A stretch of 64,000 nucleotides of DNA. Source: Balamuthia mandrillaris. Taxonomy: Eukaryota > Discosea > Longamoebia > Balamuthiidae. The position numbers were made by a program, and so were the translations under genes. Shown here in pieces: positions 20,088 to 31,104 of this stretch (its first letter is position 1; every line of letters starts with the position of its first letter). The stretch lies in NCBI GenBank assembly GCA_031835245.1, contig JAVKOQ010000111.1, forward strand, positions 103,897 through 167,896, given 5' to 3'. The notes beneath the pieces are model-generated. The model was given only the letters and a program-made list of their open reading frames with translations. It was not told the origin of the DNA and did no database searches.

Positions 20088-21290
20088 CTACGTCCGCCAG
20101 TGCGGCTGACGAGTTGCTGCTGCTGTCGTGGCTGCTCCAGACACACATGAGCTCAAGAGGGAGGGGGTGGGGCCACGGGCAAACGACGGAGTAGAGAAGG
20201 CCGTGGTTGTGGCGGCGCTTCTTTGCCATTCGCCTGGCGGTTGCGGTTGTAGGAGTTGCGGCGAAGAAGAGCCGTTGGGCCAGAAAGAAGGCACATGCTT
20301 CCCCCCTTCCTCCTCTCCCGCTTGCGTCCTCGTCTTTGAGCTCTTCTTTGGAGCTTTTTTGGGGCGGTCCAGATAAAAGTCGAGTTCGTTGGGACCCTGG
20401 CGGAGGAAGCTTTTCTTCACTCTCATGCCTTTCTTCCTGCGGAGCTCCGTCAGCCGCTGTCGTTCGATGTCGAAGCTTGTTCGTTCCCTATTTTCATCTT
20501 CCTTGGGTTGACCTTTCTTTGGTCGTTTCGAAACTCTAGTCTTGCTGTCGGAGGTTTGTGACGAATCCGTTTCGACACTTCGCCTCGGCTTTTTGGAAGG
20601 AGGTGAGCCACTGGTTGAGCGTGCGTTCTGAAGGTCATCATCTTCATCTTTTTCGCTCCGCTCTTGGCGATCTTCTATTTTGAAATGTTGATGAAGATGA
20701 TGTTCTTCTGCTGAGTGCTGTGCTTGTTCACTCGTTCTTCTTGCGTGAAGCTCGGGCCTGTTTGTAGGAGGCCCGTTTGTGAAGGAGGAGTGAGAATAGC
20801 AGGCCGTCACTTGGTTGGAGTAGAGGGTATGGGTCGCTGGTGAAAAAGATGAGCCCCGGTTCCATCTGATCTCTTGTGGAGGTTCTTCAGGCCAACTTGA
20901 GGGAAGGGATTGCAACCAGGGTGCCGGGGTGACGCAGGGAGCAGCAGGGTGTGCAAGAGGCGGTGTCGCGTAGGACGAGTAAGCCGAGGACAACAGAGGA
21001 GGTGGAGAAGGCTCGTTGAAGGGGGCTCCCAGCGACATCTTTCCTCGGTTGTCCCTGTAAGTGAACAAACAACAACCGCAGGGGGGCTGTTCCAGGAGGG
21101 GGGCAGATGGCTGATAGGGATAGCTGGGCGGAGGGTAAGCCCGTGGGTCAGGGTAGTAGTTGTGGAAGGCTGTAGGATCTGGAGAAGATGAGGATGAGCC
21201 AGGAACAGGAATAGGGATAGCTGGGCGAAGGTTGTGGGAAAAACGAAGAGTGCATGGGCGGCTTTCCGATGGTGTCCTCCAGTCTGTCAT
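20088..21290 (-). CDS. Proline/serine-rich nuclear-type protein of unknown function
   Basis: A single open frame of 400 codons starts with ATG at 21288-21290. The N-terminal half is rich in Pro, Ser and Tyr (YPDPRAYPPPSYPYQPSAP). The middle is acidic and followed by a Lys/Arg-rich part with KKPRR and KRPKK, likely nuclear localisation signals. The most ordered-looking piece is RQRLTELRRKKGMRVKKSF. No known domain is recognised. An upstream exon is possible because the start is not near a clear promoter and an unassigned ORF with a good 3' splice site lies at 21746-21970. A transcriptional or RNA-binding role would be a guess. Confidence 0.6.
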   Translation of the reverse strand: MTDWRTPSESRPCTLRFSHNLRPAIPIPVPGSSSSSPDPTAFHNYYPDPRAYPPPSYPYQPSAPLLEQPPCGCCLFTYRDNRGKMSLGAPFNEPSPPPLLSSAYSSYATPPLAHPAAPCVTPAPWLQSLPSSWPEEPPQEIRWNRGSSFSPATHTLYSNQVTACYSHSSFTNGPPTNRPELHARRTSEQAQHSAEEHHLHQHFKIEDRQERSEKDEDDDLQNARSTSGSPPSKKPRRSVETDSSQTSDSKTRVSKRPKKGQPKEDENRERTSFDIERQRLTELRRKKGMRVKKSFLRQGPNELDFYLDRPKKAPKKSSKTRTQAGEEEGGKHVPSFWPNGSSSPQLLQPQPPGEWQRSAATTTAFSTPSFARGPTPSLLSSCVSGAATTAAATRQPHWRT

Positions 21291-22130
21291 TCAGCAATCG
21301 AGCAATCGACGGTCAGGTTGTTAACGGAGATCGACAGAAAAAAAAATATGTATAGATGAGAAGGGAACCTACGTTCGTTGTAGGGGAGTGTGCTTCGTGC
21401 TTTGTTTGTTGTTGTTGCGATGGTTCAAGAAACCAAAAGAAGAGAGAAAATAAAAAAAGAACACACACAAATACAACAACAACAAAAAAGATAAAAGAAA
21501 GCGAAGACTTGTATGGACTTTCTAAACCTGAAAAAAAAAACCTTTTCAAAACAGACTCTCAAAAAAAAAAAAAAAGCAAAACTTGCTTGTTTATCGCACA
21601 TGCACTCTCGCATTTTCCGCTCACTTTCTCCTGCCTCCTGCCAGAGGCAATCCATGTCATTTGCCCCAAAACGGCCGCACCCCTCGTCCTGCCCCCCATT
21701 GGGACTGACCAGGGCGCACCGGCAAACGACCCCTTTTTGGATCTGTCACGGGATGATGGTCGGAGAGATGGCCATCTGTCGGTTTATCTGTATTCCCATT
21801 GTAGATGATCTGCTGGGTAGATCCGACTGATATTCTGGTTGTTTATGGGCCTCATGGGCAGATTTGTTGTAGCCAAAAGGAATAAACTGCAGCTCCAACA
21901 CACGGTGGAGAGACAACGGAAGATGCCACGAGAAGCTGTGCGTAACGCCACCGGCCGCACGCACACCCTCTGAATAAAGAAAAAAAGGGCATAGGAGTGC
22001 TTCTTGAGTAAGTTGGTTTTAAAAACTTTGAGGAAATGCTTCTCTTTTTTCCACTAAGCATCTTTCTATTGCGTTACACTTTCGGAATACAGGGGAAGAG
22101 GCAATCCGCCTGGACCATGGTTCCTGCGAC
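21291..22130. other. Intergenic with one unassigned short ORF (21746-21964, reverse)
   Basis: The reverse strand at 21746-21964 encodes a peptide of normal composition (LPLSLHRVLELQFIPFGYNK) ending at a stop, preceded by a strong 3' splice site TTCTTTATTCAG near 21972. It could be an exon of a flanking gene or a small gene. The rest is A-rich with homopolymers. Confidence 0.35.
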
Positions 22131-24207
22131 TTACTTGCCAGCAGGTTTCCGGTCCGTGAAGCACAGCTTGACCGGTTCGTTGGGAACCAGGATCAGCGTC
22201 ATGATCTGGTCGGGTGTCTTCTCTCCAGCAAACTTGACGTCAAAGGCCTGCATGATCTGCGCGATAACGCTGTGCACTTCTGCCTCTGCCACTCGCCTGC
22301 CAACGCACATGCGGGGACCGAAACCAAAGGGAGTGGCGGCGTAGGGATGGTACTCTCCGGTAAGCCACCTTTCAGGACGGTACTCCTCTGACTTGGGGAA
22401 GTATTTCTCCATTTTAGCCAACGTCGGGCTTAACATGTCCACCGAGACCTGTTTATATTGTTGTTTCGTGTGAGAAGGGGAGCGACGGCTAAAGTGTCTA
22501 ACAAGCAAACTACCCCTGCAGGAATGCGATAACCTAGCATGTCAAACTCTTGTTCGAGGATGCGAGTATACAATACAGTGATCGGATGCAATCTGCGAAG
22601 AAGAATGAGAAAGCAGGCAGGAAAGAATGAGACAACAAAGTCATACCGAAGTCCTTCCCTGACACAAGCCTTGAGGTAAGGGAGTCTCTTGAGTGTCTCT
22701 ACCGTCGGCTTCTCATTGCCTAACACCTCATCCAGCTCTTGGTGCAACTTTGCTTGCGCCTCAGGATGTCGTGACAGCTCGTACAACGTGAACAAAACGG
22801 TGAATGCCGTCTAGACAGAGATGTCAGACGAAAGGAGAGCAACAAAGGACAGAGAGAGGAACGAACAGTATCAACACCAGCTGCCAAAAGGTCAATACAG
22901 TTGGTAGAGATCTCTTCCGCCGTCAATCCATCCTTGCTGAGCAGGTGAGCAAGGAAGCTGGGGTTGTCCTGGAGGGCCGCCTCACCTTTCTCCTCCACTA
23001 GCTTGCGGATTTCCTTAAGCTTGCGCTCGACGTGCAGCTCCCCTACCTCCTTCACGTCGTCAAAGCATTGTGCCATCTTGTTCCATGTGGGCGTGTTGAA
23101 GAGCAGGTAAAATGGAGCGCCGTAGAGCAGCTTGTGGGAGGCATCCAAAAGGCCGTTGATGGCCTTCACAAACTTCTGGACGTTGGGGTCTGGATTGGGA
23201 ACGAGACAACCGACTCTTGCATCAAAGATAACAGTTCCTACGGCTGCAAAGCAAAGTGAAGTAAGGTATTAGTGAACGTTTCTCTGGAGCGGATGAAGTG
23301 AAGAAAAGAAGAGAACACAAGGTGGGCTTTCGCAGCATGCTTACCCTCAATGCCAAAACGAGAGAGAAGGTTTTCGACGTGGGGGATATGGCCGGACGAG
23401 TCCACACGGCTGTTGCGCATGAGCTTCACCAGGTCGGCGCCGACCTCCACCATGGCAGGAACCCACTGCTCCACGACGGGCATGCGCAGCAACTTCTCGC
23501 TCAATACTCTCCTGAAACGAACCCATTCCTCGCCGTTCCTGAAAAAACAGATGAAGAAGCCAGTGAGAAAGGAACGAAACATGAGATGAGGAGAAAGATA
23601 GACAAACAAAAAGAGAAACAAGGACTTACACTTGGAGAATGCCAGGAAACAAGTTTCTGCTTTTACGAAAGATTGTCCAAACGGGCACGTCGGGTCGCCT
23701 GGGCACCTTGCCAGCAGCCTGATGCACCCGGGCCACCTCGTCGGCATCCGCTAGCAGCAGACGCTTGCTTCCAAAGAGGTCGTATCTCACGAGAGGACCA
23801 TAAGTTTTCACCATGTCGTCCATTTTCATGTGCATCTTTCGGAGGCCGCCTGGGTAGCGAAGGAACTCGATGAGGTTGCCAACGATAGGATAACCTCTAG
23901 GCCCAGGGATTGCTTCGTATGGCTTGAGGTCGGCTTTGGAGGTGGAAGAGGTCTTATCATCAAAGTTAACGTCGGAGAGCTTGGCGTCCAATGAGTCAGC
24001 CAGCGAGGCAGCCGCGGCAGCCGAAGCCGAAGAAGCTGCACTTTGTTTGGGAGGAGGAGACGGGGCAACAGAGAAGGAGCGTGCAGATGGACCACGCAGA
24101 GAGGAAGAAAAAAGGGATGAAGGGCATAAGCGGTCCCGCAGAAGGGGGGAGCAACCGCGAAGCTTCCTCGCGGGGAGGAGAGGTGCGGCGGAGAGACCTC
24201 TCTTCAT
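22131..24207 (-). CDS. Cytochrome P450 with mitochondrial leader
   Basis: The protein begins with an Arg/Ser/Leu-rich leader (MKRGLSAAPLLPARKLRG) lacking acidic residues, typical of mitochondrial import. Then come the proline hinge IPGPRGYPIVGN, the C-helix WVRFRR, the oxygen-activating I-helix AAGVDTTAF, the K-helix ExxR in REGLR, PERW and the haem loop FGFGPRMCVGRR with the axial Cys. The FGFGPRMCVGRR loop matches animal mitochondrial P450s (CYP11/24/27 type), which take electrons from adrenodoxin and hydroxylate sterol-like substrates; the substrate here is unknown. About six exons are separated by short introns near 23540-23630, 23240-23340, 22810-22870, 22590-22650 and 22450-22515. The stop follows soon after CFTDR, the usual family end. 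Confidence 0.9.
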
Positions 24208-24480
24208 GTTCTAATATAGTTGTTCGACAAAAGTAAAAAAAATAGAGCCAGCGAGTTCTATAGTACCTTTAACGAAACGGCACGTTGCGGTGGTCACTAT
24301 TTAAGGAAAGACTGAAAGAGATAAGCGGCAAAGGTCTCACCCGAAAGAGGGAAGGAAGCAAGAGCACTGCGCTGGGCGAAGGGAGGTGTCACCTCCTCGA
24401 CGTTGCTCTCCAACAAAGGGTGGCTGTGAAGAGGGATTAGTAAAATAGAGACCCAGAAGGAAGGGGAGAGTAAGAGAGCG

Positions 24481-24525
24481 AGAGCGAGAGAGAGAAAGCG
24501 AGAGAGAGAGAGAGAGAGAGAGAGA
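24481..24525 (-). repeat. (GA)n tract downstream of the F-box/GTPase gene
   Basis: A GA-rich array on the plus strand, (CT)n on the sense strand of the gene, in its 3' flank. Similar arrays lie in its introns at 25005-25085 and 25487-25553. Confidence 0.7.
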
Positions 24526-24637
24526 AGAACGGATAGCGAGATTTCTACATCGGGTGGTTTGTTACAAGGAGACACGATAGTGTACAATGGGCTCTCTTGC
24601 TTTGTACATGGTTATACAGCAGGTTATGAAGTCGCAA

Positions 24638-25007
24638 TCAGCATACCAAACAGTTGGCCTTTTGTTTTGAGGCGCAATCCACTCTTGCTGCCTCCACCTG
24701 GAACACGGCTGACATGATGGTGCTAACCATCAGATGTAGAGCTTGTTTGACGTGTTCGTTCTTTTTGAGGCTTGTTTCTACGTATTCCATCTGAAGTTCA
24801 TTTGCTAGTTCCTGCGTTACAACGAAAGGAGATGATAGCGAAGAGAAAAGCGAGAAGAGAGGAAAGAACAAGAAGGAGCACGGACGAGAGTGGAGAAGAG
24901 AAGAAAAAGAGACCAAGACGAGAGTTATGAGAGGTTAGTGCACGGAAGCGAATGGAACAAAAACATTACGAGGAGAAGTGTATTGATGGCAGAGAGGGGA
25001 GAGCGAG

Positions 25008-25055
<48 letters not shown>

Positions 25056-25516
25056 AGCGAGAGCGAGAGCGAGAGAGAGAAGGGGAGTAGAACACGAGGG
25101 AAGAACAAAGAGACGTGAACTGAAGGAAATGAGAGAGGGAGAGTGAAGGAACCAGAGCTGATCCACATGAAACCACTCTTTCCTCCTTGAGGTCCGTTTT
25201 GTTTGCAACAAGGATGGTAAGTAGATGATGTTTGGAAGAGGAATGTATCACATCTCGCCATTTCCTGTTCAACGAATAGTCAGAATACCGTTTTCAGTCC
25301 AAACGTACCTCCACCCGTAGCGAGCAAAAACTTACTTTACGTTATCAAAGCTTTTCTTGTTGGTGACATCAAACAGAAGAAAGAACGCACTTGAGATGCT
25401 ACACCGCCGACTTACATATGAGTCGCTTCTGAATTGGACCATGTCTGGTTGATCCCACTTACCACACATAAGTTAATAACTAGAAAAGGCAGAGAGAGAG
25501 AGAGAGAGATAAAGAG

Positions 25517-25556
<40 letters not shown>

Positions 25557-26334
25557 ATGTACGAATTCAATGTTGACTTTGACGTTTTGATATGAGACAA
25601 CCGTTGCTTTGGGGAGTAAAAAAGATAGCGACTTGCGTTCCTAAAGCAAGAATAAGAATAGAGACAGGTAAGAAGTAGCAAAGCAAATGGCTACATACGG
25701 AACCCATGAACTGTCTAGACTGTTGATTTTAATGAGTGTTTAGTAACTTGCTTTCTAATCGCTCCTTCCATGTTCGCTCCTCTCTATCACTCTCCAACAG
25801 AGGAGCACCTACCGTGAACAAGCTAATAAAGTTCGTCTGGTCGTTTTCGTTTGGTTAAAAGGCAAACACATACAAGGAAACACACAAAAAAGTACCTTTC
25901 CGACAGACTCGTCACCTACCACGCCGACTCTCAGCTTATAGTCAACTTGTGTCCCCGACCCTTCACAACTAGAAGGCGACGAGGATAGCAATTGCAGCAT
26001 TCGCTGCCTCCGAGCTTCCTTCTTCTTGCGAGCGTTACAATGTTGTTGAAGAAAAACCGCCTTCCAGTTCTTATTGTCCTTGTCAGCCCTTTGAATGAGC
26101 TTCGAAGGAGCAACGCGTTCTAGGTATTGCTTCCAGAGACTTGGAAACACTAATGCTTAGAAAAAAAGTAGAAAAGCAACAGAGGGAAAGATGTTAAAGT
26201 ACGTACTTGGACAGAGGCCCGACATGATAAAAGAGCTGGCAAACATGCGTCACATTGAGACTATCCTGAATCGTTGGTAGCATGTCGAAGATGCCCACCA
26301 GAATCTCGCACGGAAGGTCCTGCACCGTTGCCAT
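24638..26334 (-). CDS. F-box/Ras-like GTPase fusion protein
   Basis: Nine exons join in one frame: 26334-26207, 26139-25896, 25836-25813, 25719-25699, 25640-25563, 25457-25416, 25389-25336, 25264-25174 and 24811-24638. The N-terminus is an F-box (DLPCEILVGIFDMLP..VCQLFYHVG..LWKQYLE). A basic linker leads to a small GTPase: G1 GDESVGKT, G4 NKTD, G5 YVETSLK. The tail CLVC fits a CaaX prenylation box. G3 is degenerate: WDQPDMVQF replaces WDTAGQERF, so the catalytic Gln and the G of DxxG are missing. F-boxes dock substrates to SCF ubiquitin ligases. A membrane-tethered, slowly hydrolysing or inactive GTPase that directs ubiquitination is my inference. Exons 3 and 4 are microexons of 24 and 21 nt. 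Confidence 0.82.
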
Positions 26335-26519
26335 TCCACTGTGTATTGTTGTCGTTTGCCGTCTCTCAGTCTTTCCTTTCTCTGTTGTTTAACAAAGATG
26401 AGTACTTTGGGAATGGTATTAAACTCGGAGCAGGCCGCTCGCCCGTGTCTCTTTGTGTCATGCAAATGAATTAAATATCAACTAATATCAACAAACGTGA
26501 TCTCCATCAGAAACGAGCG

Positions 26520-27808
26520 TCAAAGTATGTCTGTGTCAAAGGCATGTACCACATGCTCAATAAACCCAGCCATATCCTTGGGCAAGTCCCCCTCCTCTTT
26601 GGCTCTCCTGCAGAACCTCTGGTACATCTCTCTCCGCAACATCACACAGTCTTCCAACACTCGTCTATCCACCTTTTCTTCTTCCGTGCCTTCTTCTCCT
26701 TTTGCTTTGTTCTTTGCTCTGTTCCACTCTTCCTCGTAGCCTCTGCACAAAGAGTTGGTGAAGGCAGTCTCATCCAACGGCGGAGCATTTTCGCCTGTTA
26801 GTCCGGGGATGCCGCCTCGTGCTGCCATTCGTATAGCCCAAATGGGTTGAGCAACGTCATAGAGGAACCACGCGCGTTGGGTCTGGTCAAAATCGAACAC
26901 GTCGATGTGGCCTTGTTTGTCCACAAAAAAGTTGCTCGGGTTTACATCGCCATGAATCACTCCAAAGGAAGAAGAAAGTGAAGAAGAAGTGGTTTCTTCT
27001 TTGGCAGCTGCATTGCTTTCTGCACCTTGAGTGAGTGAGGAGAGAGGAGAAGGAAGATGGTCGATGGAGACACCCCGGAGGATGCCATCATGAACGTCGT
27101 CCCATGGTTGTATACGAGCGGCCACTTGAGGGTGCTCCCTGGCAAAGCTTCGCGAGGCGAGGTGCAGTTGCGCCATCCACCTTCCTTGCTCCTCCACGAG
27201 GGCGGCATCGGTGGCCCACAACCATTCTGTGAAGACCACAGGCCCTCCCTCGGCGTAGCGGGTTACCACCACGATGGTTCTATGGTGGTGGCCTTTATCT
27301 CCAGCGCCGGGGGCGTCATCGCTGAGGCGAATGCCTGGCTCGATGGGACCGCAGGCACGCACGCCGGCTGCCACGATGTAGCGCAAGAACGCGAGCTCAT
27401 CTTCGATGCGAGAGAGACATCCTGGCGTTGCCGTTGCGCGGACTATCACTTTCTTTTTTTTTTTTTGTTTGTTGTTGTGAATGACGAGGAAAAAAGGAGG
27501 AGAGAGGAAGTATACTTGGCCATCGTGGAGGTGACCGGTGTAAGTGACGTTCTGCGAGGACTTGAGACGAGGGCCAAGCTTGGAGCCTGGCCAGCCGGCC
27601 TCAAAGGTGGCGGCCACCACGGCATCGTCCACCGGCGTGGCATCAAAGAGGCGCTTCTTCTGTTGTGGTGCCTTTTTTTTAAGTTTCGATTTGTTTCTAT
27701 CAGCAAAGAGAAGAAAGAGAGTGAGAGAGAGAGAGAGAGAGAGAGCAAGAGCTCGCCAAGGTGGAATCGGTCCGAACAGAGCACTTCTCACGTTACCTCT
27801 GCTTGCAT
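26520..27808 (-). CDS. APH-fold phosphotransferase (aminoglycoside/homoserine-kinase-like)
   Basis: Three exons are supported: MQAE (27808-27797), then a second after the 3' splice site near 27675 to about 27515, and a third from the junction near 27453 to the stop at 26520. The catalytic loop FGVIHGDVNPSNFFVD (HGDxxxxN) and metal-binding FDFDQTQRAWFLYDV define the APH (choline/aminoglycoside/homoserine kinase type) family. VIVRATA provides the ATP-site region and EDELAFLRYI the helix-C Glu. These enzymes phosphorylate small hydroxylated metabolites; the substrate cannot be told. The length of about 360 residues is normal. Intron 1 has a (CT)n tract on the sense strand. Introns argue against bacterial contamination. 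Confidence 0.82.
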
Positions 27809-27993
27809 TTCTTTGATCTTCGTAGTATTCTTTTTATAGGCGAAAAGAATCAAAAATAATCAAAAATATTTCATCTATTTTTGGTAAAATTATTGAACAA
27901 AATTGAAATACTACAAAAAAACTATTCAACTTTCGATCAAACCTGAACGAAAAGTTCAACGAAAAAAATTGGAAGAATTATCCTGCTGCTGCT

Positions 27994-28464
27994 TCATCGT
28001 TCCTCATGCGAAGCTTCTCTCAACAAATCCTGTCGAGACAAAGAAGACGAAGAAGAAGAGGTCTGCTTGTGCTCCTCGTAGACCAGCCGTCTCATGCTCT
28101 TCGAGGCAATGTTTGGGCGAAACGCTTTCTCCAAGCTTTGTGAAGAGTAGGTGCTGCTGTTATGGTGACGACAGGAAATACCCTTTTGGCTGCTCCAAAG
28201 CTCCTTCCTGCTCTCCATGGTTTGTTTCCACCGTTGTTCGAGCTCCGTGGAACGGGGTCGAAGAGAGGCCTTCTCCTCTTTGCCCTGCTGTCGTTTGTTG
28301 CTCTTTCTGGTGGGAAGGCCCTCGCGAGAAGAAGAGGCGGAGGCTGCCAAGGAAGGGGTGGACATGCTTCTCTCTCGTTGAACAAATGGCTCCGAGAGGG
28401 GAGGCCAGCTCTGGCTGTTCCTTCGTTTCAAGCGTTTGCCCACGGAGCTTGGCGAGTTGCCCAT
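27994..28464 (-). CDS. Small basic protein with N-myristoylation signal
   Basis: This 156-residue single-exon frame begins MGNSPSSVGKRLKRR, a textbook N-myristoylation signal (Gly2, Ser6) followed by basic residues that would hold it on membranes. The rest is Ser/Arg/Lys-rich and probably disordered, with RWKQTMESRKELW as the only helix-like part. I do not recognise the family. It is divergent from SF3A2, with a 470 bp shared spacer carrying TGTCGACA. The predicted place of action is the inner face of the plasma membrane (inference). Confidence 0.6.
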   Translation of the reverse strand: MGNSPSSVGKRLKRRNSQSWPPLSEPFVQRERSMSTPSLAASASSSREGLPTRKSNKRQQGKEEKASLRPRSTELEQRWKQTMESRKELWSSQKGISCRHHNSSTYSSQSLEKAFRPNIASKSMRRLVYEEHKQTSSSSSSLSRQDLLREASHEER

Positions 28465-28801
28465 AGTGCTTGTCCGGTAGGGATGTCTGTCTTTTTTAAC
28501 AAATAAATCGTTTTTGGATTTTTGTTTTCTTTGAACGAGAGAGAAAAAATTTGAAACTCTCGCCCTTCAACCAAACTAACAAAAATACGAAGAGAGATAC
28601 TTGCAAGAAAATGAATGTAACTAGGGGACATATATATTCATTTTGCTATAACTGAACAGCGTTACATCAATAATTACATTTCCTATTGACGATAATCGCC
28701 CCTCCGAGATTTCCGTTCGTTTGCTGACGAAATTTGGTACCGAACGAAGACCCCTCAAGAAATAGTCGTGGAAAGTTTTTGTCGACGTGTGCCACATTTC
28801 A

Positions 28802-28809
28802 TGTCGACA
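28802..28809. promoter_or_regulatory. TGTCGACA palindrome in the shared spacer of the myristoylated protein and SF3A2
   Basis: Exact copy, with a near copy TTGTCGACGT 20 bp before it (28779-28788). It lies 126 bp before the proposed SF3A2 start. Confidence 0.45.
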
Positions 28810-28934
28810 CCAAAAAAGAAAGCACAAAAAGAACGCGAAGAGAAGAGAAGAGAAACCCAAAGACTTCTTTGCGCCCTTTTCGACTGCTTCCTTCATCTCT
28901 TCTCCAGTTTAGGGTTTTTTTTTTGGGTTGCACA

Positions 28935-30247
28935 ATGGTTGGTTTTTTTATCTCTCTCTCTCTCTCTCTCTCTTTCCTTCTTCTGTGGGTCACTCTGTGT
29001 TTCAGACTGACGTCATTGGAAAATCATCTCGCAGAGTAAACCAGGTTCAGCCGGCATTGCCTCCGACACCAACGCGAATGTGGACCGGAGAGAGCGCTTG
29101 AGGCAGTTGGCCCTCCAAACCATCGATCTTGCCAAAGATCCCTACATCTTCAAAAATCACCTGTACGATTCTGAAGTGCTCTTTTTTCTTCTTTGCGGTT
29201 TTGTTTGGCTGGAGTTTTAGCTCACACAGCATAAACAGGGGATCGTATGAATGCAAACTTTGTCTCACACTCCACAACAATGAGGGCAACTACTTGGCAC
29301 ACACGCAAGGCAAAAAACATCAAACCAACCTCGCGAGAAGAGGTACACACCTTTTCCTCTTGTTCTCTTTTTTCTCTCCTGCTTTAATACCTCGTTTTGC
29401 CTCGTGGTGCCCGTTCGCTCACCCCTTTCTCCACCACTCACTCACAGCTGCACGAGAGGCAAAAGATAGTCCTGCATCGATGGTGCCTCCACCCTCCGTA
29501 ACAGCCAAACGGAACATGATGATGATGCCGATGATGAGGATGCCAAAAATCGGACGGCCAGGCTACAAAGTCATTCGACAGATTGACCCCACCACTGGGC
29601 AAAAGAGTTTGATCTTTGAAATCAAGTACCCTGAGATAGCGGAGGGCATGCAACCAAGGTTTTGTTTCTTCTCTTTCCCTCGTTCTCTTCCTTCGTTTAT
29701 CCTTCTCTCTTGACCGCAACGTTCTATGTCTCTTTCGCTCTCTGCTGTGCTGTTTGTCTATCTTCCCGTTTTAACCGGTCAAGTCTTGCTTATATGTTTC
29801 TTTCTTGTTCTTATTTTGATTTGTTCTTTATATCGTTTATCAAAGGCATCGGTTCATGTCGGCGTATGAACAAAAGGTGGAGTTGCCAAACCCCAAGTTT
29901 CAATACTTGTTGTTTGCAGCGCAGCCCTATGAGACGATTGCATTCAAGATTCCTAGTTGGGAGATAGACCGAGGAGGAGCAGGAAAGGACAGTAAGATCT
30001 ACACCAACTGGGACCGAGACTCTCTTACGTTTACGGTACTATTCCCTCCATCTTTCTTTTGTTTTAAAAGGATTGTTTCTCACATCTGTTATTTCTTTTC
30101 CTTGTTGAATTACAGCTGCAATTCCATTACAAAGTGACGGGAGCGAAACGCGAGGACAACGAGGAGGAAGAGGAGGAGGAAGAAGAGGAACAAGAATACA
30201 CAGAGGAAATACGTTCTTTACCAACCGTCAAGGAAGAACAGTATTGA
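28935..30247 (+). CDS. SF3A2: Splicing factor 3A subunit 2 (SF3A2/SAP62/PRP11)
   Basis: Exons are 28935-28941, 29045-29162, 29239-29342, 29448-29658, 29846-30035 and 30116-30247. The spliced protein starts MVGSAGIASDTN and continues with RRERLRQLALQTIDLAKDPY. The matrin-type C2H2 finger is split by the second intron (YECKLCLTLHNNEG..YLAHTQGKKH). GRPGYKVIRQ and FMSAYEQKVE.PNPKFQYLLFAAQPYETIAFKIP follow. SF3A2 is part of the U2 snRNP and helps it bind the branch site. The C-terminus is an acidic Glu run (EEEEEEEE) and lacks the long proline-rich tail of animal orthologues. The tiny first exon is inferred from splice phase and is the least certain part. A TGACGTCA lies in intron 1 at 29008-29015. 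Confidence 0.93.
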
Positions 30248-31104
30248 TCCCTTAACTCCAAAAGAAATATAACGGATTGAAGACCTTGCAGCGAGAGAAT
30301 CTCTCTCTTTTTCTTTTCTTCGGGTGACCACGGTTATTGCCTAATAGGTTGCACCCACCTTAATTATCCATGTCGACTCGAACAATAATTCCTAATCACA
30401 AATCGAGGGTCCGCCCATAAATCTCGCCTTTACTTCCTCACCGTGAATTTAGGTTCCCCATTTGACGGTCGAGGGTTCTCCCCGTGAATTTTTCGGAGCA
30501 GGCATAGGCGAATCTTTGGTAATCTATTCTCCCCTTTCGCACCCTCGCGCTGTCAATGTCACGGGCATTTGGGCTAAATTTTCTTCCGGTGTTCCTGTTG
30601 GTCGGAAACACCTTAAACATATTAATTCATAAGGCGTTGGAGATCCATAATTGGTCAATCTTGTCGACAAACGCAGGCAGAAAGGTGCGCTACGATGCTG
30701 GCAGCATCCGTTTAAGGTGGGTGAATTTTTTTTTCTGTGTTTCTACTTCCCCCTTTTTCGGTGCTTTTTTTTTGGGGTGTTGCTTAATTTTTTTTTCCTG
30801 TTTCTTCTTTCTTCTCCTGCAGCACGTCGTAGCAGAGAGAAATTCCCCACACACACGGACACGTACACAACCGCAGGAGATAAGCAGGAGACGTGGTAAT
30901 CCTCCTCTGGAAAAAAAAAAATCCCATAGCTCCATTGTATTTCCTTTGGGTTCGTATGGTTCATTCATGCTCTACTTTGTTTTTTTTTTTTTCATCTCCT
31001 TAAAATTTTTTTTCCATGGACCGTTTCAGCTGTTAATCTTTTTTTTGTTGTAAACGTATTTTTTTTTTTGGCTACCCGACACCCCAACCACAGACCAAAC
31101 TCAG
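30248..31104. other. Intergenic upstream of the helicase-associated-domain gene
   Basis: No gene is supported in this 857 bp. It has TGTCGACA at 30662-30669 (within TTGTCGACAA), a near copy at 30371-30378, and long T runs from 30727 to 31071 that look like a 5' leader or a 5' intron. Confidence 0.5.
30662..30669. promoter_or_regulatory. TGTCGACA palindrome before the helicase-associated-domain gene
   Basis: Exact copy inside the 10 bp palindrome TTGTCGACAA, 436 bp upstream of the start codon. Confidence 0.4.

Noticed and set aside
20128-20539. Forward frames antisense to the proline-rich gene
   Set aside because: They are short, Arg/Ser-rich shadows of the longer reverse frame.
22131-22145. 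GTAAGT at the P450 stop as a splice donor to exons further left
   Set aside because: The TAA in the same sequence lies where P450s normally end, and the possible downstream exon would only add a short unrelated tail.
26520-27808. Aminoglycoside-resistance-like gene as bacterial contamination or recent transfer
   Set aside because: The gene has spliceosomal introns with host-type CT tracts and typical flanks; eukaryotic APH-fold kinases are common.
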